NCBI GenBank assembly: GCA_023389255.1
Contig: JAEWER010000011.1
Location: 1-50,736, forward strand
Direction of reading: 5' to 3'
Length of the DNA stretch: 50,736 nt
Source of the DNA: Bacillota bacterium
GTDB lineage: Bacteria > Bacillota > Clostridia > Saccharofermentanales > DTU023
Part shown: positions 37,037 to 45,184 of the stretch, one piece after another
Layout: every line of letters starts with the position of its first letter
How positions within the stretch are numbered: the stretch's first letter is position 1
Made by a program: the position numbers and the translations under genes
Notes under the pieces: generated by a model
What the model was told of the DNA's origin: nothing
The model's database searches: none
What the model saw: the letters and a program-made list of their open reading frames with translations, nothing else

Positions 37037-37537
37037 CTAAACTTCTTCTAAATGCTCAATATCTGCTTGTTCCAACTCATGTAAGAATTCTTCGATCTGT
37101 TGCTGTTGAATAGTTTCATTTTTGCCACTATGCAACAATTGTTCAGCGATATTGGCTGATAGATCGACAATTTCTTTTTGGTGAGTACGCAGATTACGAT
37201 CACGTTCCAGCATCATATCTTCTCTTGCTTTGCGCAATTGATCTCTGGTCGCAACCTGTAATTTGACGGCACTATCAACTTGTTGTTGTTTGAGGTCCTT
37301 ATTGGTTTTATCGACTAAGGCACGCAACCGCTCTTGTTCTAACTTCGTCTTTTCATGCGTTTCTGAAAGCATTCGTTTAGCTTCTCGCTTATCCTTTTCG
37401 GCATCATCGAGCAATTCCTTTAGCTTTTCACGACGCGCATCAATAATCTTCAACACCGGTTTGATCAAAAAACGTTGCAAAATGAACACTACGATGATGA
37501 AGTTGATAACAGTAAAAATTACAACTTTCCAGTCCAT
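37037..37537 (-). CDS. atpF: Fo ATP synthase b subunit
   Basis: A 166-residue peripheral-stalk subunit: N-terminal membrane helix (VVIFTVINFIIVVFILQRFL), then a long charged coiled coil rich in Glu, Lys, Arg and Gln. The length is ordinary, with no fused delta part at its C terminus. The C-terminal tail would normally contact the delta C-terminal domain, which in this organism is on alpha. AAGGAG precedes the ATG. Confidence 0.93.
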   Translation of the reverse strand: MDWKVVIFTVINFIIVVFILQRFLIKPVLKIIDARREKLKELLDDAEKDKREAKRMLSETHEKTKLEQERLRALVDKTNKDLKQQQVDSAVKLQVATRDQLRKAREDMMLERDRNLRTHQKEIVDLSANIAEQLLHSGKNETIQQQQIEEFLHELEQADIEHLEEV

Positions 37538-37582
37538 TGAGACTCCTTTGCTGCTAGTTACTACTAGTTGAACTGCTCTACT

Positions 37583-37807
37583 CTAGGCCTTACCCAAAAT
37601 CATGAACGAGATCAAAAGTGCGTAAATTGCCATAGCTTCAATAAAGCTGACAGCCATAATCAGCAAGGTACGAATGTCATTAGTTTTTTCGGGCTGACGA
37701 GCAATCGCATCGAAAGCACGACCAGCTGCAATGCCGATACCGATACCAGTTCCTACTGTAGCAATTGAAATTGCAATTGCTGCTGCAATACCCCAAAGTG
37801 CGTTCAT
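37583..37807 (-). CDS. atpE: Fo ATP synthase c subunit
   Basis: A 74-residue hairpin of two membrane helices forming the rotor ring. The polar loop ARQPEK and the ion-binding Glu in SFIEAMAIY are present. The residues that bind sodium in Ilyobacter-type rings (Gln in helix 1, Val and Ser-Thr around the Glu) are Ile, Phe and Ala-Met here, which suggests proton coupling. A strong GGAGG site precedes the ATG. Confidence 0.95.
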   Translation of the reverse strand: MNALWGIAAAIAISIATVGTGIGIGIAAGRAFDAIARQPEKTNDIRTLLIMAVSFIEAMAIYALLISFMILGKA

Positions 37808-37818
37808 AATGTCCTCCT

Positions 37819-38526
37819 TTATTCATGCGACACGGCGTGGCTTAGATAGATGGCAGAAAGTATCGCAAAGATACCGGCTTGCAAAGTACCAAAGAACAAC
37901 GCCAGAAAATAAAATGGCACGGGTGCTATATAGGGAAATAACTGCGTTATTGTTACCAAAATCATCTCATCGGCAAACACACTACCGTAAAGACGCAACG
38001 TCAAAGACAGTGGTTTTACTAATTCATCCAAAATGTTGAGAGGAAGTAAAAAAGGCCACGGCTGAATAAATTCTTTGAAAAACCCCCATTTTTTGGACTG
38101 AATTCCAAAAAATATCATGGAGCTGAAAGTAACCAAGGCTAGACCCAAGGTTACACTCACAGAGGTTGTCGGTGACTGTAAACCTCTAACCATACCTACT
38201 CCTGGCACTACGCCACAAACATTACATAGGAAAATATAAAGAAAAAATCCTGATAACAAAGGCAGAAAGCGACGAGCTTTTTTCTCGGAACCAAAGATGG
38301 AGGTAAAGAAATTGAGTAACCCCATCACCAGCATCTCAGCAAACATTTGTTTTTTTGATTTTGCTTCTGGTTGCAAGTTCTGGGTTAAGACCAAACAAAC
38401 AATTGCCAGAATTGAAATCAACAACCAGCTGGTAATCACTACTGACGGAATTTCAAATCCTCCGATATAAATACCCGCTGGTACATGTTCCATGATTACT
38501 GGGACGCCGATTAGCGCTCCGTTCAT
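37819..38526 (-). CDS. atpB: Fo ATP synthase a subunit
   Basis: A 235-residue proton-channel subunit with five or six membrane helices. The essential Arg lies in the LSLTLRLYGSVFADEM segment, the aR210 region. It is first in the operon; no atpI is seen upstream. An AAGGTGAG site precedes the ATG. Confidence 0.93.
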   Translation of the reverse strand: MNGALIGVPVIMEHVPAGIYIGGFEIPSVVITSWLLISILAIVCLVLTQNLQPEAKSKKQMFAEMLVMGLLNFFTSIFGSEKKARRFLPLLSGFFLYIFLCNVCGVVPGVGMVRGLQSPTTSVSVTLGLALVTFSSMIFFGIQSKKWGFFKEFIQPWPFLLPLNILDELVKPLSLTLRLYGSVFADEMILVTITQLFPYIAPVPFYFLALFFGTLQAGIFAILSAIYLSHAVSHE

Positions 38527-38670
38527 TAGCTCACCTTCTTCCCATGACTAACTTATCTTAGTACTCTTTTCTACAATAGCAAGTAGAAAGTATAGTTTTT
38601 CTTCTGACTGTAACTTGGCAATATGCACAACTCACACAATAAATTATAAATATTAGCTACTGGGTTGGCT

Positions 38671-38713
38671 AAAAAAAAAAAAAAAAAAAAAAACAGCCTC
38701 ACCACTGAGACTG
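38671..38713 (-). terminator. tRNA terminator with a 23-base homopolymer tract
   Basis: On the minus strand CAGTCTCA-GTGG-TGAGGCTG (38694-38713) forms an 8-bp hairpin followed by 23 consecutive T residues (A-run on the plus strand, 38671-38693). It ends the tRNA-Lys/tRNA-Leu transcript and separates it from the ATP synthase operon. Runs this long slip in replication and sequencing, so its exact length is uncertain. Confidence 0.85.
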
Positions 38714-38727
38714 AACACTACCAAATT

Positions 38728-38814
38728 TGGTGCGGGAAACAGGACTTGAACCTGCACGGTATTGCTACCACTAGCACCTGAAGCTAGCGCGTCTGCCAAT
38801 TCCACCATTCCCGC
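38728..38814 (-). tRNA. tRNA-Leu (anticodon CAG)
   Basis: 87-nt class II tRNA with acceptor GCGGGAA/TTCCCGC, discriminator A and encoded CCA. The loop TTCAGGT gives anticodon CAG, reading CUG. Its first base directly follows the CCA end of tRNA-Lys with no spacer. Confidence 0.95.
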
Positions 38815-38890
38815 TGGTACACCATCAGGGACTCGAACCCTGGACCCACCGATTAAGAGTCGGTTGCTCTACCAACTGAGCTAATGGTGT
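38815..38890 (-). tRNA. tRNA-Lys (anticodon CTT)
   Basis: 76 nt, acceptor ACACCAT/ATGGTGT, discriminator A, CCA encoded (38815-38817). The loop CTCTTAA gives anticodon CTT, reading AAG. It is first in the two-tRNA transcript. Confidence 0.95.
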
Positions 38891-38910
38891 ACGTAAACAA
38901 TAACTCTAAT

Positions 38911-38939
38911 AATATAGTTCCTCTGCGTGTGGCTGTCAA
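38911..38939 (-). promoter_or_regulatory. Promoter of the tRNA-Lys/tRNA-Leu unit
   Basis: On the minus strand a perfect TTGACA (38934-38939) and TATATT (38911-38916) are separated by 17 nt. Confidence 0.8.
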
Positions 38940-38960
38940 CATTATTTATCAAAGAATGCC

Positions 38961-38966
38961 TATAAT
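38961..38966 (+). promoter_or_regulatory. TATAAT box close to the helicase start
   Basis: A perfect -10 box ends eight bases before the ATG at 38975, and no Shine-Dalgarno sequence is visible. If used, the transcript would be leaderless or nearly so. No good -35 box is seen. Confidence 0.35.
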
Positions 38967-38974
38967 TAAACTGC

Positions 38975-41704
38975 ATGATGAAAGAAGATCCCAAAACAAG
39001 TCATAACAATGCGAATAAACAATCAGCAACTACTTCCTTAACAGTGGGTGTCAGAGATTTGGTCGACATCTATCGCCAAGGTAATTTAAGAGGCAGTAGT
39101 TATGGTTTGATGCGTCAAATTGATGGTACTCACATGCACCAAATTTGCTATCGCTTGCTCGCAGGTGATAGTAGCATTACTAATGTATCTCCCGCTTATC
39201 GTGCCTTAGCGGAAAGTTGCTTGGGTTGTCAGGTCATTAACGAGTTACCGCTACAATCTACTTTTAGTTATGAGGATACCTCTGCTGAAACAATAGACCT
39301 CAAAGTGCGTGGCAGAGCTGATTTAGTTTTATATCATGAAAATCGCTTTCATCTATGGGAAGTCAAAACTCTGACAGGTGATTTAACTTCCGTGCCTGAA
39401 TTGGGATATTTAAGTCATCGAGCGCAGTTATTTTGCTACCACGCTATTCTGCAAAATTCTGCCAATCAAGCAAATTTAATTGATAAATTCTGTCAGTGCT
39501 ATCCTGAGCTTTCACGTCGGCAATTAGAGCATGATTTAGCAGAGCAACTAGCAACTGATGAGTTATATCTGGCTTTAATCTATATGAGCAGTGATGCTTT
39601 GGTCATAAAGCCCTGCCCTCTCACTGTTAAGGCTAAGAATACAAAAGCTTTTTTGCAAGCAACATGTGAAAAATACTTGCTAAACCTAAGCGAAGAAAAA
39701 CATTGGCAGAAATCACGCAATGCACAGAATAAATTAGCGCATTTCCCTTTCCCGCAAGTCAGATCGGGACAAAAAGAGCTAATGCAACAAATTATTAATG
39801 TGATGGCAAGTAATGAAGCGCTCTTGGCGCAAGCACCAACAGGTACGGGAAAAACCATTGCCACGTTATATCCTGCACTCAAAGCACAAGCACAGGGTTG
39901 GGTAGAGCAAATTTTTTATGCAACAGCTAAAAATGTAACCCGTAGCGAAGTCGCTAGAACTCTAGCTCTTTTACGAAGTAAAGGTGACTTTAAAATCAGA
40001 AGTGTTATTTTGCAGGCAAAAGAAATCAGTTGCTTAAAGCCAGAGTTATTTTGTGATCACCAAACCTGTCCTTATGCGCAAAATTATTATGATCGCTTAC
40101 CCGACGCCATCAACGAACTACGAAAAATTGACGCCATAGATCCTGCAGTTATTCAAACTGTGGCACAAAATTACCAACTCTGCCCGTTTGAGTTGAGTTT
40201 GGAAATAGCCAAAAGTTGTGATGTGCTTGTGGGTGACTACAACCATTTGTTTGATCCTAAAATTCGTTTGCAACATCTCTTTCGTGATGCCAAACACAAA
40301 ATCGCTTTATTGGTAGATGAAGCTCACAATCTACCGTCACGTAGTCAATCAATGTACAGCGCTACCATAAAATTAAAGAGCTTACAGGAAGCTGTAGAGT
40401 TTCTCAACCAAGCAGAATATAGAGCCTTTAATAAATTGAAACAGCGTCTAGAAGATATTATTCTCCTCTTAGAACAAGGATTCTCAGGCGAGGAGACTCA
40501 AGTAAAAAATTCTTGGTTTAGAGAAGAACCAAAATATTTACATGCCACAGCTACATTGATATTAAGTAACCAAAAACCTCTGCGTTTACTCAAGGCTTTG
40601 AGCAATTGCATCTTCCAATTGCGACAATTTTTAAGTCAAGTCGATGTGATGGCTAAGCCAGTACAAAATTTGTGGTTTGATATTCTCTTTTGCTTGAAGG
40701 TCGCCAACTATTACTACGACCAAAATTATATTTTTGTGGCGAGTAAAAATGAGCATGAAACTACTTTTTCTTTGCTATGCCTGGATGCTTCCAAGGCACT
40801 TAGCGCCTGCTATTTAGGGATACAGCCCACAGTTTTCTTTTCTGCTACCATGCGACCACTCAACTACTACAAATCTTTTCTTGCCTCAAATCAACCTATG
40901 GCAATGGGACAAAAACATCCGGAACTACCATCAGATATGGAGCTAAGCGATCTTTTACACCTACTTCATTTAGGTTCGCCCTTTCCAGCTGAACGTAAAT
41001 TGGTGGTTGCTTTGGATTGTTTTTCTTTACGCTATGCCGATCGCAAAAAAAACCTACCTGAAATTGCCCAGCTGTTACTGGAACTCACACAAGTAAAAGC
41101 ACACAACATACTCGTCTTTACACCTTCTTTCCAGTATCAGCAGCAACTGAAACAAGCTTTAGCAGGCGCAATAGCTGAACTAAAAGCAAGTGGTGAATCA
41201 ATTAGTATTCCCTTAAGTATTCAGGTACAAAAACAACAAATGGATGCTTCAGCCAGAGAAAAATATCTAGCTAAATTCAGTGAAACGGAAGGTAGATCTT
41301 TACTCTCTATAGCTGTTTTGGGAAGCCATTTCAGTGAAGGAATTGATTTAAAAGGAGATTTACTAACAGGCGTGGTAGTCGTAGGCACTGGCTTAACTCC
41401 CCCCACCCCAGAAAGTGAGGTGCGTTCAGGTCTTTATCAAGAACGCTTTGGCAACGGTTACAACTATGCCTACACTTTCCCTGGCTTCAATAAAGTTGAA
41501 CAGGCTGTAGGTAGATTGATTCGTTCCGAAACAGATTATGGCTATGCCCTACTGATTGATTCACGCTATCAACGAACAGAATATCGTCATCTCTTCCCAC
41601 TAGATTGGCGAGTAAAACATCTTGACGATCCCTATATAGCCTTAGATATTATCCGTGATTTCTTTGAGCAAATCCAAGCGATGGATGAGTTCGAGTTGGA
41701 GTAA
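38975..41704 (+). CDS. PD-(D/E)XK nuclease fused to a DinG/XPD-type Fe-S helicase
   Basis: 909 residues. The N-terminal part has a RecB/Cas4-like nuclease core: Asp116 in GRADLVL, Glu129-Val-Lys131 in WEVKT and the downstream Gln151/Tyr155 helix. The helicase half has Walker A APTGTGKT (287-294) and a DEAH box (448-451). Between them four cysteines (353, 360, 365, 403) are spaced as in the Fe-S cluster of XPD/DinG enzymes. C-terminal motifs include GSHFSEGIDLKGD and the motif VI-like QAVGRLIRSETDYG. It probably acts in DNA repair. The last 63 bases overlap the convergent folA fusion gene. No clear ribosome site precedes the ATG. Confidence 0.88.
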   Translation: MMKEDPKTSHNNANKQSATTSLTVGVRDLVDIYRQGNLRGSSYGLMRQIDGTHMHQICYRLLAGDSSITNVSPAYRALAESCLGCQVINELPLQSTFSYEDTSAETIDLKVRGRADLVLYHENRFHLWEVKTLTGDLTSVPELGYLSHRAQLFCYHAILQNSANQANLIDKFCQCYPELSRRQLEHDLAEQLATDELYLALIYMSSDALVIKPCPLTVKAKNTKAFLQATCEKYLLNLSEEKHWQKSRNAQNKLAHFPFPQVRSGQKELMQQIINVMASNEALLAQAPTGTGKTIATLYPALKAQAQGWVEQIFYATAKNVTRSEVARTLALLRSKGDFKIRSVILQAKEISCLKPELFCDHQTCPYAQNYYDRLPDAINELRKIDAIDPAVIQTVAQNYQLCPFELSLEIAKSCDVLVGDYNHLFDPKIRLQHLFRDAKHKIALLVDEAHNLPSRSQSMYSATIKLKSLQEAVEFLNQAEYRAFNKLKQRLEDIILLLEQGFSGEETQVKNSWFREEPKYLHATATLILSNQKPLRLLKALSNCIFQLRQFLSQVDVMAKPVQNLWFDILFCLKVANYYYDQNYIFVASKNEHETTFSLLCLDASKALSACYLGIQPTVFFSATMRPLNYYKSFLASNQPMAMGQKHPELPSDMELSDLLHLLHLGSPFPAERKLVVALDCFSLRYADRKKNLPEIAQLLLELTQVKAHNILVFTPSFQYQQQLKQALAGAIAELKASGESISIPLSIQVQKQQMDASAREKYLAKFSETEGRSLLSIAVLGSHFSEGIDLKGDLLTGVVVVGTGLTPPTPESEVRSGLYQERFGNGYNYAYTFPGFNKVEQAVGRLIRSETDYGYALLIDSRYQRTEYRHLFPLDWRVKHLDDPYIALDIIRDFFEQIQAMDEFELE

Positions 41705-43279
41705 TTCAGCTTTGGCATCGACACCCCCAGCATATCCTCTTATATTTCTATCTTTACCAATTACTCGATGGCAAGGTACTAATAATTCAAATGGATTTTG
41801 TTTACAACAATTACCCACAGCTCGTGCATAGTGAGATGCTTTACGTTTTGCATTTATACCTTGTTTAAACTCATTTGTACTATGCTGTAAAATTCGCTTA
41901 GCTAGCTCACTGTAGGAACAGGTACTGCCATAGGGTATCTGCTTAATTTCCTGCCAAACAGCTTTTTGAAATTCATTACCTGGTAGTTGCGCAAGTGGCA
42001 ATTTGAATTCTTTTCTTTTGCCTGCAAAATAGTCATCTAATTGTGCTTTAACCTGCTTAAGCAACAAGTGGTTGGCGTATCTTCTATCCTGCTCTCCTAT
42101 GTATCTCTGTAGTTGGTTCTGGTCAATTTGATTAGCGTGTAACAAACCGTTCTCTTGCAAGAATTTACTTTGCTGCTCTGTGAGATAACTTGGATCAGCT
42201 ATCACCTTTACGCCTGTTATACAGTTATTTTCCCATTCAACAAAGAGCAATAATTGCTTGTTAGCATACAGGAAAAACGCAGGTTGTTTATAACAATAAA
42301 ACAGCTCTCCTTCCTGATAGGCATCACCTAAAAAATAAAAATTAGGCAAGCGCAAACTGTCAGCGGAACGTAATACAAAAGCTCGGGGTGCAATCAGTTG
42401 TACTGCCACATTGCGTAAGTTCAAATTGCTACTTGCCAACTGTCTAAAAAAGTAAGCTAACTTCTGTCGATATTCGGGAGATTCTGCCTGCATCTGTAAC
42501 CATCTTTGGTTAGGATAGAGCACAACTTGCAAACCTTGCTTAGCTAATTGCATCTGCAAGGTGATTAAACCGAGTAGCTGATCATAGCTATTTTTGATCA
42601 GCCAAACTTCACCTTTCTGTTTGCGCCAATCACGTAAGATACTCCTACTGCTTTCCGCAGAAGCTTGCCATACTTCAACTAACAATTGACTGATGTTAGG
42701 ATCTGACAAGCTCTTCAGATGTAGACGTTCTAAACGCAATTCTTGCCTAGCGAAATTCAAATAACGATAGTTGAGTTCATTTTCAGCTAACAACTCCGAC
42801 TTATCCTTTAACTCCCACTCAGGTAGATAAAACAAATTGGGGAAATAGCGGTCTGCTGTAAAAGTTGCTTCCGTTTGTGTTACATAGATTTCATCAATAT
42901 AAGGCATCAACAGTTCGTAAACACTACTACCACCGATGACCCAAAAATCATTGTCAACATAGCCTTGCTCTTTTAAGACACTCACTAACTGTTGTAGTTG
43001 TTCAATATTGCTAGCCAGCAAGGGTTCAGCTACTTTACCAGCTCTTAGCTCTGTTAACTGACTTGCAAAATCAACAGTTTGACTTTTACTTAAGCAAATA
43101 TTAATACGATTAGCTAACGGCTTTCCCTGTGGAAAGGTAACTTGAGTTTTTCTGCCATATATGACTACTGAGCGACTAGTAAGACTTTTGAAGCGCTTCA
43201 AATCATCTGCGATATAAAATAATTGATCGCCTTGATACCCGATGCCCCATTTTTTATCAACACAGACTATCGCTCTCAT
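41642..43279 (-). CDS. Dihydrofolate reductase fused to O6-methylguanine-DNA methyltransferase
   Basis: 545 residues in three parts. Residues 1-165 are DHFR: MRAIVCVDKKWGIG, ADDLKRFK with the catalytic acid, VIYGRKT and VIGGSSVYELLMPYIDEIYVT. Residues about 190-335 are unassigned; the pattern (a strand VWLIKNSYDQLLGLI, later LNLRNVAVQLIAPRAF and DAYQEGELFY) weakly recalls a decayed GNAT acetyltransferase. Residues about 400-535 are a DNA alkyltransferase: FQKAVWQEIKQIPYGST and the acceptor Cys503 in VPCHRVIG, with an insertion of about 18 residues near 466-483. It follows thyA by 27 bases, so the DHFR part recycles dihydrofolate made by ThyA. The 3' end overlaps the helicase gene by 63 bases. 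Confidence 0.9.
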   Translation of the reverse strand: MRAIVCVDKKWGIGYQGDQLFYIADDLKRFKSLTSRSVVIYGRKTQVTFPQGKPLANRINICLSKSQTVDFASQLTELRAGKVAEPLLASNIEQLQQLVSVLKEQGYVDNDFWVIGGSSVYELLMPYIDEIYVTQTEATFTADRYFPNLFYLPEWELKDKSELLAENELNYRYLNFARQELRLERLHLKSLSDPNISQLLVEVWQASAESSRSILRDWRKQKGEVWLIKNSYDQLLGLITLQMQLAKQGLQVVLYPNQRWLQMQAESPEYRQKLAYFFRQLASSNLNLRNVAVQLIAPRAFVLRSADSLRLPNFYFLGDAYQEGELFYCYKQPAFFLYANKQLLLFVEWENNCITGVKVIADPSYLTEQQSKFLQENGLLHANQIDQNQLQRYIGEQDRRYANHLLLKQVKAQLDDYFAGKRKEFKLPLAQLPGNEFQKAVWQEIKQIPYGSTCSYSELAKRILQHSTNEFKQGINAKRKASHYARAVGNCCKQNPFELLVPCHRVIGKDRNIRGYAGGVDAKAELLQLELIHRLDLLKEITDNI

Positions 43280-43306
43280 GCTCCACCTATCTCTTAGACG
43301 TTCAGC

Positions 43307-44137
43307 TTAAACGGCTACGGGTAATTTACCCACTCCTTTGCCACATTGGTAATCAAGTAGCTCAAAATCGTCCACTGTAAACTGATAAAAATCTTTAATC
43401 TCAGGATTTAGGCGCAGTTTGGGTGCAGGAAATTGCTCACGCTTGATCACTTCTTCTACCACAGGAATATGACGGTCATAGATGTGTGCATCAGCGATAA
43501 CGTGAACTAACTCACCAACTTCTAAGTTAGACACCTGCGCAAACATATGTACCAGCGCAGCATACTGCGTTACATTCCAACCATTGGCTAACAACATATC
43601 CTGTGAACGTTGATTCAAAATAGCATTTAATTTATTGCCTACCACATTAAAAGTCATGCTGTAGGCACAAGGATATAAAGCCATTTCATGCAAGTCGGCA
43701 AAATTGTACATTGAGACCAAAATGCGACGACTGCCCGGATTGTTTTTAAGATCGTACAAAACACGATCAACCTGATCGAAATCTCCCTCTTTGTAGTGGT
43801 GCTTTTGTGCCAGCTGATAACCATAGGCTTTGCCTATCGTGCCATCGGGTTGTGCCCATTGATTCCAAATTTTACTGTTGAGATCAGCAAGACGATTCGA
43901 CTTTCTTTGCCATATCCATAAGACTTCATCAATAGCGGCACGATAATTAATCTTACGCAAAGTGATGATTGGAAATTCTTCTGCCAAATTGTAGCGGTTA
44001 ACCACGGCAAATTTTTTCATCGTTTTGGCTGGAGCACCATCATCTTCCCACTTCGCTCTAATATCTGTATCTTGCAAATAACCGTTATCTAAAATATCTC
44101 TACAAGTTGCAATAAATAATTGATCTGCTTTGCTCAT
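43307..44137 (-). CDS. thyA: Thymidylate synthase
   Basis: 276 residues. Makes dTMP from dUMP using methylene-tetrahydrofolate. The catalytic Cys157 is in ALYPCAYSM, followed by LNAILNQRSQDMLLANGWNV, and HIYDRHIPVVEE lies near the C terminus. It is a typical short bacterial ThyA and ends in the conserved hydrophobic PVAV. It is first in a two-gene unit with the DHFR fusion. Confidence 0.96.
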   Translation of the reverse strand: MSKADQLFIATCRDILDNGYLQDTDIRAKWEDDGAPAKTMKKFAVVNRYNLAEEFPIITLRKINYRAAIDEVLWIWQRKSNRLADLNSKIWNQWAQPDGTIGKAYGYQLAQKHHYKEGDFDQVDRVLYDLKNNPGSRRILVSMYNFADLHEMALYPCAYSMTFNVVGNKLNAILNQRSQDMLLANGWNVTQYAALVHMFAQVSNLEVGELVHVIADAHIYDRHIPVVEEVIKREQFPAPKLRLNPEIKDFYQFTVDDFELLDYQCGKGVGKLPVAV

Positions 44138-44234
44138 TTAATCCCATCCTCTATTCCAAAATTCATTACTTGAAAACTAAATTGATTTGTTTTTTATAGT
44201 ACCATCCTTGAATAAATTAAAGTTAGGAGAATAG

Positions 44235-44263
44235 TTGACAATTATTCACTGCACTTATACTAT
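44235..44263 (+). promoter_or_regulatory. Promoter of tRNA-Pro
   Basis: TTGACA (44235-44240) and TACTAT (44258-44263) with a 17-nt spacer, 11 bases before the tRNA. Confidence 0.8.
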
Positions 44264-44274
44264 GAACAAGGCGA

Positions 44275-44351
44275 CGGGGTGTAGCTCAGGTGGCTAGAGC
44301 GCTTGGTTCGGGACCAAGAGGCCGTAGGTTCAAGTCCTATCACTCCGACCA
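44275..44351 (+). tRNA. tRNA-Pro (anticodon CGG)
   Basis: 77 nt. Acceptor CGGGGTG pairs with CACTCCG (one G-T pair), discriminator A, CCA encoded. The loop TTCGGGA gives anticodon CGG, reading CCG. Single-gene unit with its own promoter and terminator. Confidence 0.95.
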
Positions 44352-44352
44352 T

Positions 44353-44376
44353 AGCGATCTTGAGATCGCTTTTTTA
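44353..44376 (+). terminator. Terminator of tRNA-Pro
   Basis: Hairpin AGCGATC (44353-44359) and GATCGCT (44364-44370) followed by six T residues. The T-run touches the stop codon of the convergent comEA gene. Confidence 0.8.
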
Positions 44377-45108
44377 TTGCACAGAAATATAATCTTTAAG
44401 TTTGTTAAAAGCGTTTTGTTTGATACCCGGAATTTGCATAATATCTTCAATCGTCTGAAACGGTCCTTGGCCCTCTCTAAATTCGATTATTTTTTCTGCT
44501 TTAGCCTTGCCAATACCTGGCAAAGTTTGTAATTCTTCCTTCGTAGCCGTGTTGATATTAAGCTTTTTCTCCGTCTTTTCGTCACTTCTAAGTTCAGTTT
44601 TATCTGAGATCTCAGATCTAAGTCGTTCTTGTTCTTTTAAAGCAAATAATCCTTGTGTCACTTCTGTGCAAGTAGGAACATATATTTGCATCCCCGCCTT
44701 AATATTGGCAGCCAAATTAATAGCATACTCGCAAGCATTTTCTTGCATACCTCCGGCTTTTTCTATAGCTTGCCAAACAAGCTGACTTGTATCGAGGTAG
44801 ACAACTCCGGGATTCTTCACAGCACCTGTGACATGTACAGCAATCAGACTATTAGTTGCTTTTTGCGAGGTTATATTAGTGCTATCTATGTTTACTCGCT
44901 TTGGGGCAACCGTATGCTCACTATGCAAACTAGTTCCATCACCTAGCTTCTCTAGCGCTGAACTTGCTGTTAGACGCGAATGCTTAACAACAAAGCTTTC
45001 TTTTTCCTCTCGTTTAGGTAGCAACCAATAGAAGATACACATGGTTATTAATAAAGCTAGTACTAACAAAATATATTTACGGTATTGTTCAAGCCACTCT
45101 TTGATCAC
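44374..45108 (-). CDS. comEA: Competence protein ComEA (DNA receptor)
   Basis: 244 residues: N-terminal membrane helix (about 12-30), polar linker, a SLBB-like domain (AVHVTGAVKNPGVVYL, about 88-150), a charged linker and a C-terminal helix-hairpin-helix DNA-binding domain (LNINTATKEELQTLPGIGKAK). It binds incoming DNA outside the membrane. The start is GTG at 45108. Its GGAGG site lies in the 3' arm of the hairpin at 45115-45145, so translation may be gated by that structure. No comEB or comEC is in the window. Confidence 0.93.
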   Translation of the reverse strand: MIKEWLEQYRKYILLVLALLITMCIFYWLLPKREEKESFVVKHSRLTASSALEKLGDGTSLHSEHTVAPKRVNIDSTNITSQKATNSLIAVHVTGAVKNPGVVYLDTSQLVWQAIEKAGGMQENACEYAINLAANIKAGMQIYVPTCTEVTQGLFALKEQERLRSEISDKTELRSDEKTEKKLNINTATKEELQTLPGIGKAKAEKIIEFREGQGPFQTIEDIMQIPGIKQNAFNKLKDYISVQ

Positions 45109-45114
45109 AATAGA

Positions 45115-45145
45115 AAACCTCCTAAGTCCAAGACTAAGGAGGTTT
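45115..45145 (-). terminator. Hairpin between rsfS and comEA, overlapping the comEA ribosome site
   Basis: Minus-strand arms AAACCTCCTTAGTC and GACTTAGGAGGTTT pair with one mismatch around a 3-nt loop, followed by a short T-run. It could terminate the rsfS transcript. Its 3' arm contains TTAGGAGG, the only ribosome site of comEA. Confidence 0.6.
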
Positions 45146-45184
45146 ATTCACAGACCTAAACCAAATTACGACAATTTATGACAA

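Noticed and set aside
37583..37807. Sodium-type ATP synthase c subunit
   Set aside because: The Gln, Val and Ser-Thr sodium ligands are replaced by non-polar residues.
38671..38693. Poly-A tract as the tail of a retro-element
   Set aside because: It is the T-run of a hairpin terminator placed correctly after two tRNAs, and no element genes or target duplications are seen.
41220..41406. Small open frame antisense to the helicase gene
   Set aside because: No ribosome site or domain, and it lies wholly inside a well-supported coding region.
44290..44532. An 80-codon open frame on the plus strand
   Set aside because: It starts inside tRNA-Pro, crosses its terminator and then reads antisense to comEA.
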